From Pseudonocardia abyssalis (GTDB taxonomy: Bacteria > Actinomycetota > Actinomycetes > Mycobacteriales > Pseudonocardiaceae): a stretch of DNA of 64,000 bases. Positions 19,663 through 28,175 of the stretch are shown piece by piece (the stretch's first letter is position 1; each line of letters begins with the position of its first letter). The stretch lies in NCBI RefSeq assembly GCF_019263705.2, contig NZ_JADQDK010000001.1:496001-560000 (forward strand), given 5' to 3'. The translations under genes were made by a program, and so were the position numbers. Below the pieces are notes generated by a model that was not told the DNA's origin, ran no database searches, and saw only the letters and a list, made by a program, of their open reading frames with translations.

Positions 19663-20283
19663 ATGGGGAGCCCGACCACGCCCGGAGCAGGCACACCGGA
19701 CACCGTGACGGAGGTGATCGAGCCCGGGCAGCTGCGCTCGTGCCTCGGGCGGTTCGCCACCGGGGTGACCGTGGTCAGCTACACCCACGACGACCAGCCC
19801 CGTGGGGCCACGGTCAACGCGTTCAGCTCCGTGTCGCTCGATCCGCCGCTGATCCTGGTGTCCCTCGCCCGCACGTCCAGGGCGTGCCCGCTGCTGCAGG
19901 ACCGGCCCTTCACCGTCAACGTCCTCTCCTCCCGCCAGATCGGGGTGGCCATGACCTTCGCCGGGCGCCCCGACCAGGCCGCGGTCATCGAGTGGGAGCA
20001 CGGCCGCCACGCCCCCCGGCTGCGCCATACCCACGCCACCCTGGAGTGCACGCCGTGGCGCTCCTACGACGGCGGCGACCACGTGCTGTACCTCGGCCTC
20101 GTCGAGGCCATCGCCATCCGGGACAGCGAGCCCCTGCTGTTCTACGGCGGATCGTTCCACCGCCGCGGCGAGGGGCTGGACTCCTCGGGGCGCAGCACCC
20201 GCGGATCGACGCCCATCGCCCTGCCCCTGCAGGTCGAGGCCATGGAGGAGCTGAGCCGGGAGTTCGTCGCCGGCTGGATCTGA
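19663..20283 (+). CDS. flavin reductase component (HpaC/PheA2-like)
   Basis: A 206-residue split-barrel flavin reductase (LRSCLGRFATGVTVVSY, VNAFSSVSLDPPLILVSLA, LLFYGGSFHRRG). It has a C-terminal extension of about 35 residues beyond the core that ends in MEELSREFVAGWI. It most likely supplies FADH2 to the hydroxylase at 17157. It starts 48 bp after the FadR-type gene and precedes the dioxygenase. Confidence 0.9.
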   Translation: MGSPTTPGAGTPDTVTEVIEPGQLRSCLGRFATGVTVVSYTHDDQPRGATVNAFSSVSLDPPLILVSLARTSRACPLLQDRPFTVNVLSSRQIGVAMTFAGRPDQAAVIEWEHGRHAPRLRHTHATLECTPWRSYDGGDHVLYLGLVEAIAIRDSEPLLFYGGSFHRRGEGLDSSGRSTRGSTPIALPLQVEAMEELSREFVAGWI

Positions 20284-20436
20284 CCTCCCGACACCCCACA
20301 CGTTCCCACGGATCCCACCGCTGCCCGGCCATCGGGCGGCGGGCGATGCCGCACGCCCGCACCACGACCGGACCCACCGCAGGCGCAGCCCGGACCCACC
20401 GGCCACTGCGACCCGCCCCAGGAAGGAGACGGCCAC

Positions 20437-21420
20437 GTGACCACCGTGACCCAGCCCGAGACCCAGCCCGACACCCGCGAGTACATGGAGGTCAGCACCC
20501 CACGGGTGCACAACCTGCACCACGTCGAGGTGTTCACCCCCAAGCCGAACGAGTCCCTGGACTTCTTCACCCGCGTCCTGGGCCTGCACGAGACCCACCG
20601 CGAGGGCCAGTCGGTGTACCTGCGCGGAGCGGGGGAGTGGGCCCGCTACTCCACGATCCTCACCGAGGGCCCGAAGCCCGGTCTCGGGCACATGGCGTGG
20701 CAGGTCGCCGAGCCCGACCAGGTCGAGGGCTGGGCGCGGCGGTTCCGGGACAAGGGCGTCGAGCACAAGCTGGAGGCCGGCGGCTCGCGCTTCGCCCAGG
20801 GCGACACCCTCAGCTTCACCGGCCCGTTCGGGCACCGCACCGAGCTGTTCTACGACTTCGAACGCTTCGAGTCCGACACGCCGTCCGCGCTGCTGAGCCA
20901 GTGCGTGAAGTTCCCGACCCCCGGGATCGGGGCGCGTCGCCTCGACCACCTCAACATCACCGCCCGCGACGTCGACGAGGCCCGTGACTGGTACACCGAC
21001 GTCCTCGGGTTCAAGCTCCGCGAGGCCGCCCGCACCCCGGAGGGTGACATCGGGGTGTGGATGTCGGTCACCTCGCAGGTCCACGACTTGGCGATCATGC
21101 GCGACGGCATGGGCGAGCGCGGCCGCCTGCACCACATCGCCTACTACCTCGACACCCCGGAGACCCTGTTGCGGGCCGCGGACACCTTCGTCGAGGAGGG
21201 CACCCCGATCGACGCGGGCCCCGGCAAGCACGGCCTGACGCAGGCGTTCTTCATCTACGTCTTCGAGCCCGGCGGCAACCGCGTCGAGCTGTTCTCCGGC
21301 GGCTACCCGATCCACGGCCCGGACTGGCAGCCGATCATCTGGGACGGTGCGAACATCGAGAAGGCCATCGTCTGGTACGGCGGGCAGCTGCCGGACAGCT
21401 TCTTCAACGTCGCCACCTGA
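20437..21420 (+). CDS. extradiol (catechol 2,3-) dioxygenase
   Basis: A 327-residue two-domain VOC dioxygenase that opens catechols next to the hydroxyls. The C-terminal domain carries the Fe(II) triad: His in RLDHLNITARD, His in RLHHIAYYL and Glu in GGNRVELFSGG. The N-terminal domain starts LHHVEVFTPKPNESLDFF. GGAAGGAG precedes the GTG start. It completes the hydroxylase/reductase/dioxygenase/hydrolase set. A hairpin repeat of the family also found at 23.2 and 47.6 kb starts 8 bp after its stop and could terminate transcription. Confidence 0.92.
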   Translation: MTTVTQPETQPDTREYMEVSTPRVHNLHHVEVFTPKPNESLDFFTRVLGLHETHREGQSVYLRGAGEWARYSTILTEGPKPGLGHMAWQVAEPDQVEGWARRFRDKGVEHKLEAGGSRFAQGDTLSFTGPFGHRTELFYDFERFESDTPSALLSQCVKFPTPGIGARRLDHLNITARDVDEARDWYTDVLGFKLREAARTPEGDIGVWMSVTSQVHDLAIMRDGMGERGRLHHIAYYLDTPETLLRAADTFVEEGTPIDAGPGKHGLTQAFFIYVFEPGGNRVELFSGGYPIHGPDWQPIIWDGANIEKAIVWYGGQLPDSFFNVAT

Positions 21421-21427
21421 CGGCGCC

Positions 21428-21495
21428 CGAGCACGAGAACGGCGGTCGGGGCCGGCGTCGCGTCGGAGACGTGATGCCCGGTCGACCGCCGTTCC
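21428..21495 (+). repeat. 65-bp hairpin repeat, copy 1
   Basis: It begins CGAGCACGAGAACGGCGGTC and ends GGTCGACCGCCGTTCCGG, so its two ends pair. The centre holds GAGACGTGATGCC. Copies 2 (23165) and 3 (47570) share both arms, the GACGT centre and orientation. Confidence 0.75.
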
Positions 21496-21539
21496 GGCGC
21501 TGGTCGGGCGCCCTGAGACCCGGGCGGGCCCCCCGCCCC

Positions 21540-22015
21540 GCCGTTCCCGCCGGCGCGACCGGCTCGGTCTGCGGATGCCCGATCTCCACCCGTCGCGACG
21601 GCTCCCTGCTGCCGATCGCCTGGTCCGCCGCGCCGATCGACCTGCCGAACGGTCGGGGGACCGTGCTGTCCTTCCAGGACCGGACCGCCGGATGCCACGG
21701 CCCCGTCGACGCCGGTCGCGACGGCCTCTTCGCTGACCCCCGGTGGCTCGCCCGCGAGCACCACATCTCCCTGCGCCTGCTGCAGTCCCTGTTCGCCGAG
21801 GACGGGGACTCGCCGGCGCGCTGCATCCGGGAGCAGCGCCTCCTGCTCGCGCGGCGGCCGCTGCTGGAGGGGACACCGGTGGGGGTCGCGGTGGATTCCG
21901 CGACGTCGGCACCTTCACCCGCGCGTTCCGGCGCTGGGCGGGTGTGACGCCGTCGGCGTTCGTGAGCCGCGATCCGAGCGGATGTGCGGAGACCGGACCG
22001 AGAGCAGCGCGGTGA
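21540..22015 (+). pseudogene. PAS/AraC-type regulator remnant, frameshifted
   Basis: One frame reads a PAS-like end (RRDGSLLPIAWSAAPIDLPN, then GRGTVLSFQDRT) followed by the first AraC helix-turn-helix (ADPRWLAREHHISLRLLQ, then CIREQRLLLARR). The second helix-turn-helix (FRDVGTFTRAFRRWAGVTPS) is in another frame, with the switch near 21,890. No start or intact N-terminus is present. This is probably a decayed regulator of the phenol module. Confidence 0.55.
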
Positions 22016-22190
22016 CCCGTTCCGCCGCACCGGTGGGCACCGTCGCGAGCGAGATCGACGAGTGCGTCGATCCGCGCGCCCGTCCGCAGCTGAGCGACGA
22101 CGGCCGCCGCTCCCCCGGACACCACCGAACGGGAGTCGGCTCGCGGCCTGCCGTCGCGACCCGCCGGCGCTGTCCAACGGCCGGTGCCCG

Positions 22191-23102
22191 TCAGAGGCCC
22201 GGGTCGGGCAGCACGTCGCGCCAGGAGTGCTGCGGCTCGTAGCCGAGGAGTCGGCGGGCCTTGTCGATGCAGTAGAACGTCTCGTCGCGGCCCATCGGAC
22301 GCCGCACCTCCACACCGCCGTAGAACCGGTCGATGATCTCGCTCGTGGTGGCGGCGACCGACATGTCGGCGTTCGCGACGTTGAAGACCTCGTAGCCGAG
22401 CCCGTCGGTCTCCAGGCAGCGCAGCGTCAGCTGCCCCAGGTCGCGGGTGTCGATGTAGGCGAACAGGTTGCGCCTGCGCAGGCCGGCGTCGGTGAGGAAG
22501 GCCGGGAAGAGTTCGGTGTACTCGTGGGGTTCGATGACGTTGTTGATGCGCAGTCCGTAGACGTCGGCGCCGGTGCGGGCGTGGAAGGACCGCGCGGTCA
22601 CCTCGCCCGCGACCTTCGACATGGCGTAGGAGTCCTCGGGGACGACCGGGTGCTCCTCGTCGACCGGGACGTAGAGGGGCTTGCGATCACCGCGCCCGAA
22701 ACAGACGCCGTAGGTCGTCTCCGACGAGGCGAACACGATCTTGCGGATGCCGAGGGCGGTGGCGGCCTCCAGGACGTTGTAGTGCGCGAGGACGTTGGTC
22801 GCGTAGGTGGCCTGGTCGGAGGCGAGCAGGGGGCGGGGGACCGCGGCGAAATGGACGACCGCGTCGTAGGCCGACCCGCCGTACGGCTCGGGGCGGGGGG
22901 CGTCGAAGTCGTCCTGGGTCGGGACGCCGGCCAGCGCCGAGTAGACCGCGCCGGCGTCGGTGAGGTTCACCCGCAGGTCGGTGACGTCGTCGTGGCCGAG
23001 CGGGGTGAGGTCGGCGTTGGTGACCTGGTGGCCGCGGGAGGCGAGGTAGGGCGCGACGTGGTGCCCGGCCTTGCCGCTGCCGCCGGTGAAGAAGATCCTC
23101 AT
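22191..23102 (-). CDS. NAD-dependent epimerase/dehydratase (extended SDR)
   Basis: A 303-residue extended SDR. The cofactor motif is FFTGGSGKAGHHVAPYL at the N-terminus. The catalytic Tyr/Lys pair is in SYAMSKVAGEV near residue 160, with Ser in FASSETTYG. Such proteins act on nucleotide sugars or, in catabolic clusters, on small polyols and acids. Its two flanks hold hairpin repeat copy 2 and the regulator remnant, so it stands alone. The substrate is unknown. Confidence 0.85.
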   Translation of the reverse strand: MRIFFTGGSGKAGHHVAPYLASRGHQVTNADLTPLGHDDVTDLRVNLTDAGAVYSALAGVPTQDDFDAPRPEPYGGSAYDAVVHFAAVPRPLLASDQATYATNVLAHYNVLEAATALGIRKIVFASSETTYGVCFGRGDRKPLYVPVDEEHPVVPEDSYAMSKVAGEVTARSFHARTGADVYGLRINNVIEPHEYTELFPAFLTDAGLRRRNLFAYIDTRDLGQLTLRCLETDGLGYEVFNVANADMSVAATTSEIIDRFYGGVEVRRPMGRDETFYCIDKARRLLGYEPQHSWRDVLPDPGL

Positions 23103-23164
23103 GAGGCCGAGTCAAGCACTCCCGGGGGGCCGGAGCATGTCCGGCTGACGGGGGTCGGGTCCAC

Positions 23165-23235
23165 GCGAGCACGAGAACGGCGGTCGACGCAGGCACCCCT
23201 CAGAAGACGTGGTACCTGGTCGACCGCCGATCGGC
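23165..23235 (+). repeat. 65-bp hairpin repeat, copy 2 (possible attachment site)
   Basis: It begins CGAGCACGAGAACGGCGGTC, has AGAAGACGTGGTACC in the centre and closes with TGGTCGACCGCCG. To its right, CGATCAGACGTCGTAGT at 23262-23278 recurs at 47660-47676, to the right of copy 3. The two copies are direct repeats 24.4 kb apart and may mark the ends of an integrated element. Confidence 0.7.
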
Positions 23236-23265
23236 GCTGATCAGGAGATCGGCGGAACGTCTCGA

Positions 23266-23400
23266 TCAGACGTCGTAGTGGAGCGGGTCGTAGGCCTCTG
23301 AGCTGCGCAGATGAAGATCGAACGGCCGTTTGGGGCGCATCTGGGGCGCACGAGCACCGGGGGAGTCTGTCCGATCGTGGGCTGGAACGGCGTGCCGATC
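23266..23400 (-). pseudogene. 3'-end remnant of a tyrosine recombinase gene
   Basis: The minus strand reads GARAPQMRPKRPFDLHLRSS and ends AYDPLHYDV before a stop. A reading frame at the 3' end of the integrase at 47716 gives the related tail HVPQMCHDLRDDVHSCRS and ends SLYYDV. No catalytic motif is left. It suggests that a relative of that integrase once lay to the right of hairpin copy 2. Confidence 0.4.
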
Positions 23401-23560
23401 GTGCCGTTTCGGCGGCCTGGAGCGACCACGGCTGCTGGACGTGAGTGTGGGTCGATGCGTGGTCGACGGGTCATCGCCGCAGCCCCCGTCACTTCCCCCT
23501 CGGCGGTGCACCACCGACGCCGCAACTCTCAGTCCGCCCCGAAGCCGTCATTCTGCGGGG

Positions 23561-24262
23561 ATGGACATCACCTGCACTGTAGGCGTGCTCAGCACCGGTG
23601 CGGAGAACGTGCATCCTCTGGCCGGCGGGATCTCAGTGACGAGAGCGGATGCGGCCGAAGCAGCATCCGACGCTCTGGTGGCGGAGGCGATGGATCGCGG
23701 CCGCCCGGAGTACCGGATTCGTGTGGCCGACGCCTTGATCGTCGTCATCCCGGGCCTGACCCAGCAAGGCGACGTGGACCTGTTCGACCTCGTCGCGCTT
23801 TGCCGGGGTTTGAGCGCGCCCGTCGGTAGAGGTCCTGCTGTAGGGGCTGCACAGGGTTCCTCTCGACCCCTACGTCCCGGCCACTCAAGCAGGAAGCCGG
23901 TGTCGGCGCCGCACATGAGTCCATCTGCGCGGATCAGTGCCGGACGGCGCACCGGGGGTGATCGATGCCGTCAGGTCCGGTTCACGGCCCGGCGACCGCT
24001 CAGGGTCTCGGCGACGCCGATCAGTGCGACCGCGGCGACGACGGCCACGATGAAGCCGAGGACGTTGAGCTCGAAGATGTCACCGGTGCCGAGCAGGTTC
24101 GCGATCACTCCGCCGATCACCGATCCGGCCAGGCCGAGCAGGAGGGTCGCGACGACGCTCAGTCGCTGCTTGCCGGGCTTGATCAGCCGGGCGAGAGCAC
24201 CGATGACGAGGCCGGCGACGATGAATCCGATCATGACTACTCCTAGGGATGAAGTTCGGTGA
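23561..24262 (+). CDS. uncertain open frame, possibly a degraded small gene
   Basis: The first 85 or so codons read like protein (MDITCTVGVLSTGAENVHPL, then DALIVVIPGLTQQGDVDLFD). The rest becomes Arg/Pro-rich and runs antisense through the glsB-like gene, so the true product, if any, probably ends near 23,820. No good ribosome site and no recognised domain are seen. No other gene fills 23,400-23,970. Confidence 0.22.
   Translation: MDITCTVGVLSTGAENVHPLAGGISVTRADAAEAASDALVAEAMDRGRPEYRIRVADALIVVIPGLTQQGDVDLFDLVALCRGLSAPVGRGPAVGAAQGSSRPLRPGHSSRKPVSAPHMSPSARISAGRRTGGDRCRQVRFTARRPLRVSATPISATAATTATMKPRTLSSKMSPVPSRFAITPPITDPARPSRRVATTLSRCLPGLISRARAPMTRPATMNPIMTTPRDEVR
23971..24234 (-). CDS. GlsB/YeaQ/YmgE-family stress membrane protein
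   Basis: An 87-residue protein with three hydrophobic helices. It begins MIGFIVAGLVIGALARLIKP, with the family's Gly-rich LLGLAGSVIGGVIANLLG in the middle. These proteins are small inner-membrane stress proteins of unclear mechanism. GGAG precedes the ATG. It is divergent from a CsbD gene. The same GlsB-CsbD pairing recurs at 56041-56644, so the pair travels as a unit in both accessory segments. Confidence 0.88.
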   Translation of the reverse strand: MIGFIVAGLVIGALARLIKPGKQRLSVVATLLLGLAGSVIGGVIANLLGTGDIFELNVLGFIVAVVAAVALIGVAETLSGRRAVNRT

Positions 24263-24307
24263 GCTCTCCAGGACTTCCCCGTGCCGCCGTCGGCCAACGG
24301 TCCCGCG

Positions 24308-24328
24308 CCTGACGATCTCCTGACGATC
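24308..24328 (+). promoter_or_regulatory. direct-repeat response-regulator box
   Basis: CCTGACGATC occurs twice with 11-bp period (24308-24317 and 24319-24328) in the divergent glsB/csbD promoter region. OmpR/PhoB-type regulators bind such repeats, and one is encoded at 24920. Confidence 0.5.
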
Positions 24329-24412
24329 CGTCCTCCAGCCCGGTCCTGACAGCGCGAACGGTGGCGCAGGCCTAACTTCGACGTCGACCCATCACCGATA
24401 CGAGGAGGTCCC

Positions 24413-24610
24413 GTGGGAGCCGACGACAAGATCCAGAACAAGGCCCAGGAGTGGACGGGTAAGGGCAAAGAGGCAGTCGGTGACGCCACAGGCGACGACC
24501 AGCTCCGGGCGGAGGGCCAGGCCGACCAGGGGGAGAGCGCGCTGAAGCAGGCGGGAGAGAAGGTCAAGGATGCGGCGTCGAAGGTCAAGGACGCGGTGAC
24601 CGGCAAGTGA
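24413..24610 (+). CDS. CsbD-family stress protein
   Basis: A 65-residue, highly charged, hydrophilic CsbD-like protein (KIQNKAQEWTGKGKEAVGDA, then GQADQGESALKQAGEKVKDA). The fold is helical and the family is induced by general stress. GGAGG lies 6 nt before the GTG. A response-regulator-type direct repeat stands about 85 bp upstream. A second CsbD gene is at 56041. Confidence 0.92.
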   Translation: MGADDKIQNKAQEWTGKGKEAVGDATGDDQLRAEGQADQGESALKQAGEKVKDAASKVKDAVTGK

Positions 24611-24634
24611 CGTAGGGACGATGCCTGCACCGAT

Positions 24635-24651
24635 CGTCAGACAAGCGTCAG
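24635..24651 (-). promoter_or_regulatory. direct-repeat response-regulator box
   Basis: CGTCAG occurs at 24635-24640 and 24646-24651, an 11-bp period, preceded by GAT as in the box at 24308 (read on the opposite strand). It lies 60 bp upstream of the operon that encodes the response regulator, which suggests autoregulation. Confidence 0.45.
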
Positions 24652-24710
24652 GCGCGCGACGGGCCCGGATCGGCCAGTATCGGCAGGAGTCGCACGACGA
24701 GGGGAGCCCC

Positions 24711-24923
24711 ATGCCCGGTCAACCGTCCACCGTCGACCGGTCCGACGTGGTCCGCCGCCTCACCGAAGAGTTCTCCGATCTGGTCCCGGCCGACGTCGTC
24801 CGTCGTGAGGTCTCGGTCGCTGCGCGGGAACTGCGGGGGCAGGTCCCGGCCGGATCCTTCGCGGAGATGCTGCACCGTCTCGCGTCCTACCGACTGCGCG
24901 GCTGGGTCGTGGTCCGACGCTGA
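24711..24923 (+). CDS. small three-helix-bundle protein
   Basis: A 70-residue protein (VVRRLTEEFSDLVPADVVRR, then VSVAARELRGQVPAGSFAEM) resembling the actinobacterial small three-helix-bundle dimerisation family. AGGGGAG precedes the ATG. Its stop overlaps the likely start of the response regulator, so it is the first gene of the two-component operon. It may modulate that system; this is inference from position only. Confidence 0.75.
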   Translation: MPGQPSTVDRSDVVRRLTEEFSDLVPADVVRREVSVAARELRGQVPAGSFAEMLHRLASYRLRGWVVVRR

Positions 24924-25633
24924 GTACCGACCGCAGGACCGACGCGCCGACGCGCCTGCTGCTGGTCGAGGACGACGTCCGGATCCGGCAGGCGCTCGGT
25001 CTGGCGTTGGCTGACGAGGGCTGCGAGGTCGTCGAGGCGCCCGACGGGGAGTCGGCGCTGGCCGCGCTGGCCGACACCCGGGTCGACGTCGTGCTGCTCG
25101 ACCTGATGCTGCCCGGCGTCGACGGCCTGGACGTCTGCCGGACCCTGCGCGCCCGAGGCGACCTGCCGATCATCATCGTGTCCGCGCGGACCGACCACCG
25201 GGACGTCATCGCGGGCCTGGAGGCGGGTGCCGACGACTACGTCACCAAGCCTCTCGTCGCCGCGGTCCTCGTCGCTCGGATCCGGGCGCTCCTGCGTCGC
25301 AGGCAGCCGGGCCCGGGCGCCGGCGCGACGGCTGTGCGGGTCGGCGACCTCGAGGTCCGACCCGACGAGCAGCTGGTCCTGCGCGACGGGAAGCCGGTGC
25401 ACCTGACCCGCACCGAGTTCGGCCTCCTGCTGGAACTCGCCACCGCGGCCGGGCGCGTCGTCACCCGGGAGGAGTTGCTGCGCCGGGTCTGGGGGTACGA
25501 CTACTTCGGCGACACCCGCCTGCTCGACGTCCACATCCGGCGGTTGCGCCGCAAGGTCGAGCGCGATCCGGACGACCCGCGGTGTGTACTGACCGTCCGC
25601 GGGAGCGGGTACAAGATCGGCCAGGCCGACTGA
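24920..25633 (+). CDS. OmpR/PhoB-family response regulator
   Basis: The receiver domain keeps the acidic pair (LLLVEDDVRIRQ), phospho-Asp (VVLLDLMLPGVDG), Ser/Ala switch (IIVSARTD) and Lys (DDYVTKPL). The C-terminal winged helix is complete (LTRTEFGLLLELATAAGRVV, then VDVHIRRLRRK-type segment). No ATG or GTG lies in frame upstream of the acidic pair. The best start is CTG at 24920 overlapping the previous stop; the TTG at 25007 would remove essential residues. Ten bp separate it from its kinase. The CTGACG boxes nearby are its likely targets. Confidence 0.85.
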   Translation: MSTDRRTDAPTRLLLVEDDVRIRQALGLALADEGCEVVEAPDGESALAALADTRVDVVLLDLMLPGVDGLDVCRTLRARGDLPIIIVSARTDHRDVIAGLEAGADDYVTKPLVAAVLVARIRALLRRRQPGPGAGATAVRVGDLEVRPDEQLVLRDGKPVHLTRTEFGLLLELATAAGRVVTREELLRRVWGYDYFGDTRLLDVHIRRLRRKVERDPDDPRCVLTVRGSGYKIGQAD

Positions 25634-25642
25634 GGAGACCGT

Positions 25643-27004
25643 GTGCGTGTCGTCAAGCTGTCCCTGCGCTGGCGGGTGGCGGTGGCGTTCGGGCTGGTCT
25701 CGCTGGTGCTGACGGGTGCGCTGGCCACGGTGACCTGGAACCTCGCGTCGGGCTACATGCTGCGTCAGCGTGAGGACAGCGCCGTCGTCCAGGCGACGGT
25801 CAACGTCCGGCTGGTCGAGGCATCGCTCCGGGCCGGGTCGGGAGGCCTGCGCGATCTCCTGGCCGGGCTCACCACCGATTCCGACTCCACCGTCCTGCTC
25901 CGGCGTGGGGACGGCTGGCTCACCAGCGGTCGGCAGGTCGACCCGGAGTCCCTGCCCGGGCCGTTCATGGACTTCGCCGACGGTGGACTCCCGGCCCGGC
26001 AGCGGGTGGTGGTCGACGGCGTACTGGTCATCGCGGTCACCATGCCGGTCGCCACCGACGGTTCGGCCTACGTCGAGCTCTACCCGCTTCCTCAGCTCGA
26101 CCGCACCTTCCGCTTCCTCAGCGGTGTGCTCATCGCCGGTGTGGCCACCAGCGTCCTGCTCGGCGTCACGCTCGGGTCCTGGGTCGCGCGACGGGCGCTG
26201 CGCCCACTCACGGAGCTGACCGACGCGGCGTCACGCGTCGCCGGTGGGGATCTGGGCTCACGTCTTCCGGCGAGTGCCGATCCCGACCTCGCCCCGTTGG
26301 CCTCGTCGTTCAACGACACGGCCGACGCCCTGGAGCGCCGGGTGCGCCGCGACATCCGGTTCGCCGGGGACGTCAGCCACGAGCTGCGGTCCCCGCTCAC
26401 CACCATGGCCAACGCCGCGGCGGTGCTGGAACGCAGGCGGGACGAGTTCGGGGGCACCGCCCGGCAGGCCCTGGACCTGCTCACCGGCGAGGTCGACCGT
26501 TTCCAGCGGATGGTCGTCGACCTGCTGGAGATCTCCCGGGACGAGTCCGACGACGTCCATCCCACCGAGACCCTGGACCTCGGCGAGCTCGTCAGCGCCG
26601 TCGTCGCGGTGCGGCCGGCGCCGACGCCCGGCGTCGACCGCGACGGGTCGCCGGTGTTCGTGCAGGGCGACCGCAGGCGGCTCGACCGGATCATCGTGAA
26701 CCTGCTGGACAACGCCGACCACCACGGCGGCGGGCCGGTGCGGATCGGGGTGACCCGGCACGCCGGACGAGCCCGCGTCGAGGTGGACGACGCCGGTCCC
26801 GGTGTGCCCGCGCACCTGCGGGAACAGGTGTTCGAGCGGTTCACCCGTGGTCTGCGGGCCGGACGACGAGGTGACGATGTGGGGACCGGCCTGGGGCTGG
26901 CGCTCGTCGCCCAGCACGTCGCCCGGCACGGTGGCACCGTTGACGTGCAGGACCGTCCGGGCGGTGGCGCCCGGTTCGTCGTCGAACTGCCGGAGGCCAC
27001 ATGA
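25643..27004 (+). CDS. HAMP-domain sensor histidine kinase
   Basis: A 453-residue membrane kinase. Transmembrane helices lie at about residues 10-35 and 150-180 and flank an extracytoplasmic sensor of about 110 residues. HAMP follows (RRALRPLTELTDAASRVAGG). The phospho-His is in FAGDVSHELRSPLTTM. The ATP lid has LDRIIVNLLDNADHH and GTGLGLALVAQHVARHGG. GAGGAG precedes the GTG. It pairs with the response regulator upstream and overlaps the lipoprotein gene downstream by 4 bp. Confidence 0.92.
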   Translation: MRVVKLSLRWRVAVAFGLVSLVLTGALATVTWNLASGYMLRQREDSAVVQATVNVRLVEASLRAGSGGLRDLLAGLTTDSDSTVLLRRGDGWLTSGRQVDPESLPGPFMDFADGGLPARQRVVVDGVLVIAVTMPVATDGSAYVELYPLPQLDRTFRFLSGVLIAGVATSVLLGVTLGSWVARRALRPLTELTDAASRVAGGDLGSRLPASADPDLAPLASSFNDTADALERRVRRDIRFAGDVSHELRSPLTTMANAAAVLERRRDEFGGTARQALDLLTGEVDRFQRMVVDLLEISRDESDDVHPTETLDLGELVSAVVAVRPAPTPGVDRDGSPVFVQGDRRRLDRIIVNLLDNADHHGGGPVRIGVTRHAGRARVEVDDAGPGVPAHLREQVFERFTRGLRAGRRGDDVGTGLGLALVAQHVARHGGTVDVQDRPGGGARFVVELPEAT

Positions 27005-27198
27005 TGCCCCGTCGCGTCGCGGCCCTCGTCCTGCTCGGCTGCCTCACCGTGGCCGGCTGCGGTGTGGGGGACGAGCCCGAACCGGTTCCCCTCACCGACG
27101 CGCCGATCCCGCCGGTGGCGGTCCCGACCGTCACCCAGCGCCAGGATCTGGCGCCGGCGCCCGACGCCACCATGTCGCCGGCCCCGACCGGTGGATGA
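27001..27198 (+). CDS. small lipoprotein
   Basis: A 65-residue protein with a lipoprotein signal (VAALVLLGCLTVAGC) and a mature part of about 45 Pro-rich residues. Its ATG overlaps the kinase stop, so it is translationally coupled. Such accessory lipoproteins can act as periplasmic modulators of the kinase, but nothing in the sequence proves this. A 175-bp gap with no gene follows, before the convergent membrane gene. Confidence 0.75.
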   Translation: MMPRRVAALVLLGCLTVAGCGVGDEPEPVPLTDAPIPPVAVPTVTQRQDLAPAPDATMSPAPTGG

Positions 27199-27373
27199 CC
27201 ACCGGACCGTCCCCTCTCCCCAGGTGTCACCAGGAGCTGCGTCCAGTGGGTTCGGCGGGCTCCCCAGCCGCTTCCGTCCACGGATACCGCACTCCCGGGA
27301 ACGACGGTCCGGCGGCCACCACCACCAGTTCTAGTGGATCGGCGACCGCCGCGGGCGCCGGTCGCGCCGATCG

Positions 27374-28129
27374 TCAGTCGTTCGTCAGGTGACCCGCCTG
27401 TGCGTGAGCGGGACTCCCCGTTGGCCGGGGCGGGGCCGCCCGGCGACGGATCGGCTGACGACGGTGCCGGGACCGGGTCTCCGGGTCGTCGCCGGCCGGC
27501 AGGAGCACGCCGAGCTCGGCATAGGACTGACGGACGAGCATCACCGACCACAGGGCGACGCCCACCACCTTGGACCCGTCCTCCAACACGAACGACGCAC
27601 CCGCGCCCCCGAGGGTCAGATCGATCACCGCCGACGCTCCCCACATCACGGCCGCACCACCGACGAGCAGCACCGCCGGGCCCAACCGGCCGCGGAAACC
27701 GATGGTGAAGGCGCCGATCGCCAGGCCGTAGAGCAGGTACACGAGCGACTCAGGGATGCCGATTGCGAGGTAGACGGCGTCGTGTAGCAGCAGCAGATCG
27801 TCCAGGGCCATCGCGGCGGTGATGGCCCCACCCGCCACGAGCAACCGGGCGCCCGCGGAGTGCCCGACCCGGTGCAGGACCGCGGCCGAGAACAGGGCCA
27901 CCGCGGCAGCGAGGTTCCACCCCAGCACGAACAGTTGCGACAGGTAGCCGGCGTGGAACGACCCGCCGGTCACTGTCGCCGGGTCGCGGCTGAAGTCCTC
28001 GAACCGCACATCGAGCAGGCCGGCGAGCACGACGAAGGCGGCGAGGACGGCCACGGTGACCGCAACCGTCACGGCCGCGACCAGCAGCGTCCGGCCGACC
28101 CGACCGGGTGACGGGCCTGTGGACGTCAT
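27374..28129 (-). CDS. multi-pass membrane protein of unknown function
   Basis: About 251 residues with six or seven hydrophobic helices (LLVAAVTVAVTVAVLAAFVV, LFVLGWNLAAAVALFSAAVL, and later LVYLLYGLAIGAFTIGF). Asp/His residues inside the membrane segment AAMALDDLLLLHDAV are notable. The cytoplasmic tail is Arg-rich. An alternative start at 28168 adds 13 residues. It follows the inactive retropepsin-7TM gene by 46 bp and is probably cotranscribed. I do not recognise the family. Confidence 0.7.
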   Translation of the reverse strand: MTSTGPSPGRVGRTLLVAAVTVAVTVAVLAAFVVLAGLLDVRFEDFSRDPATVTGGSFHAGYLSQLFVLGWNLAAAVALFSAAVLHRVGHSAGARLLVAGGAITAAMALDDLLLLHDAVYLAIGIPESLVYLLYGLAIGAFTIGFRGRLGPAVLLVGGAAVMWGASAVIDLTLGGAGASFVLEDGSKVVGVALWSVMLVRQSYAELGVLLPAGDDPETRSRHRRQPIRRRAAPPRPTGSPAHAQAGHLTND

Positions 28130-28175
28130 GTGGCCGGACGGTAGCCGGAGGGCGAACATGAAGGGCATCGAGGGG

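Noticed and set aside
23548..23952. Minus-strand 134-codon frame
   Set aside because: It has unnatural composition and no ribosome site. The plus-strand frame opposite is slightly more protein-like but also weak.
27371..27389. Third CTGACG direct repeat as a promoter box
   Set aside because: It encodes the last residues of the 27374 gene and no gene starts nearby, so a regulatory role is doubtful.
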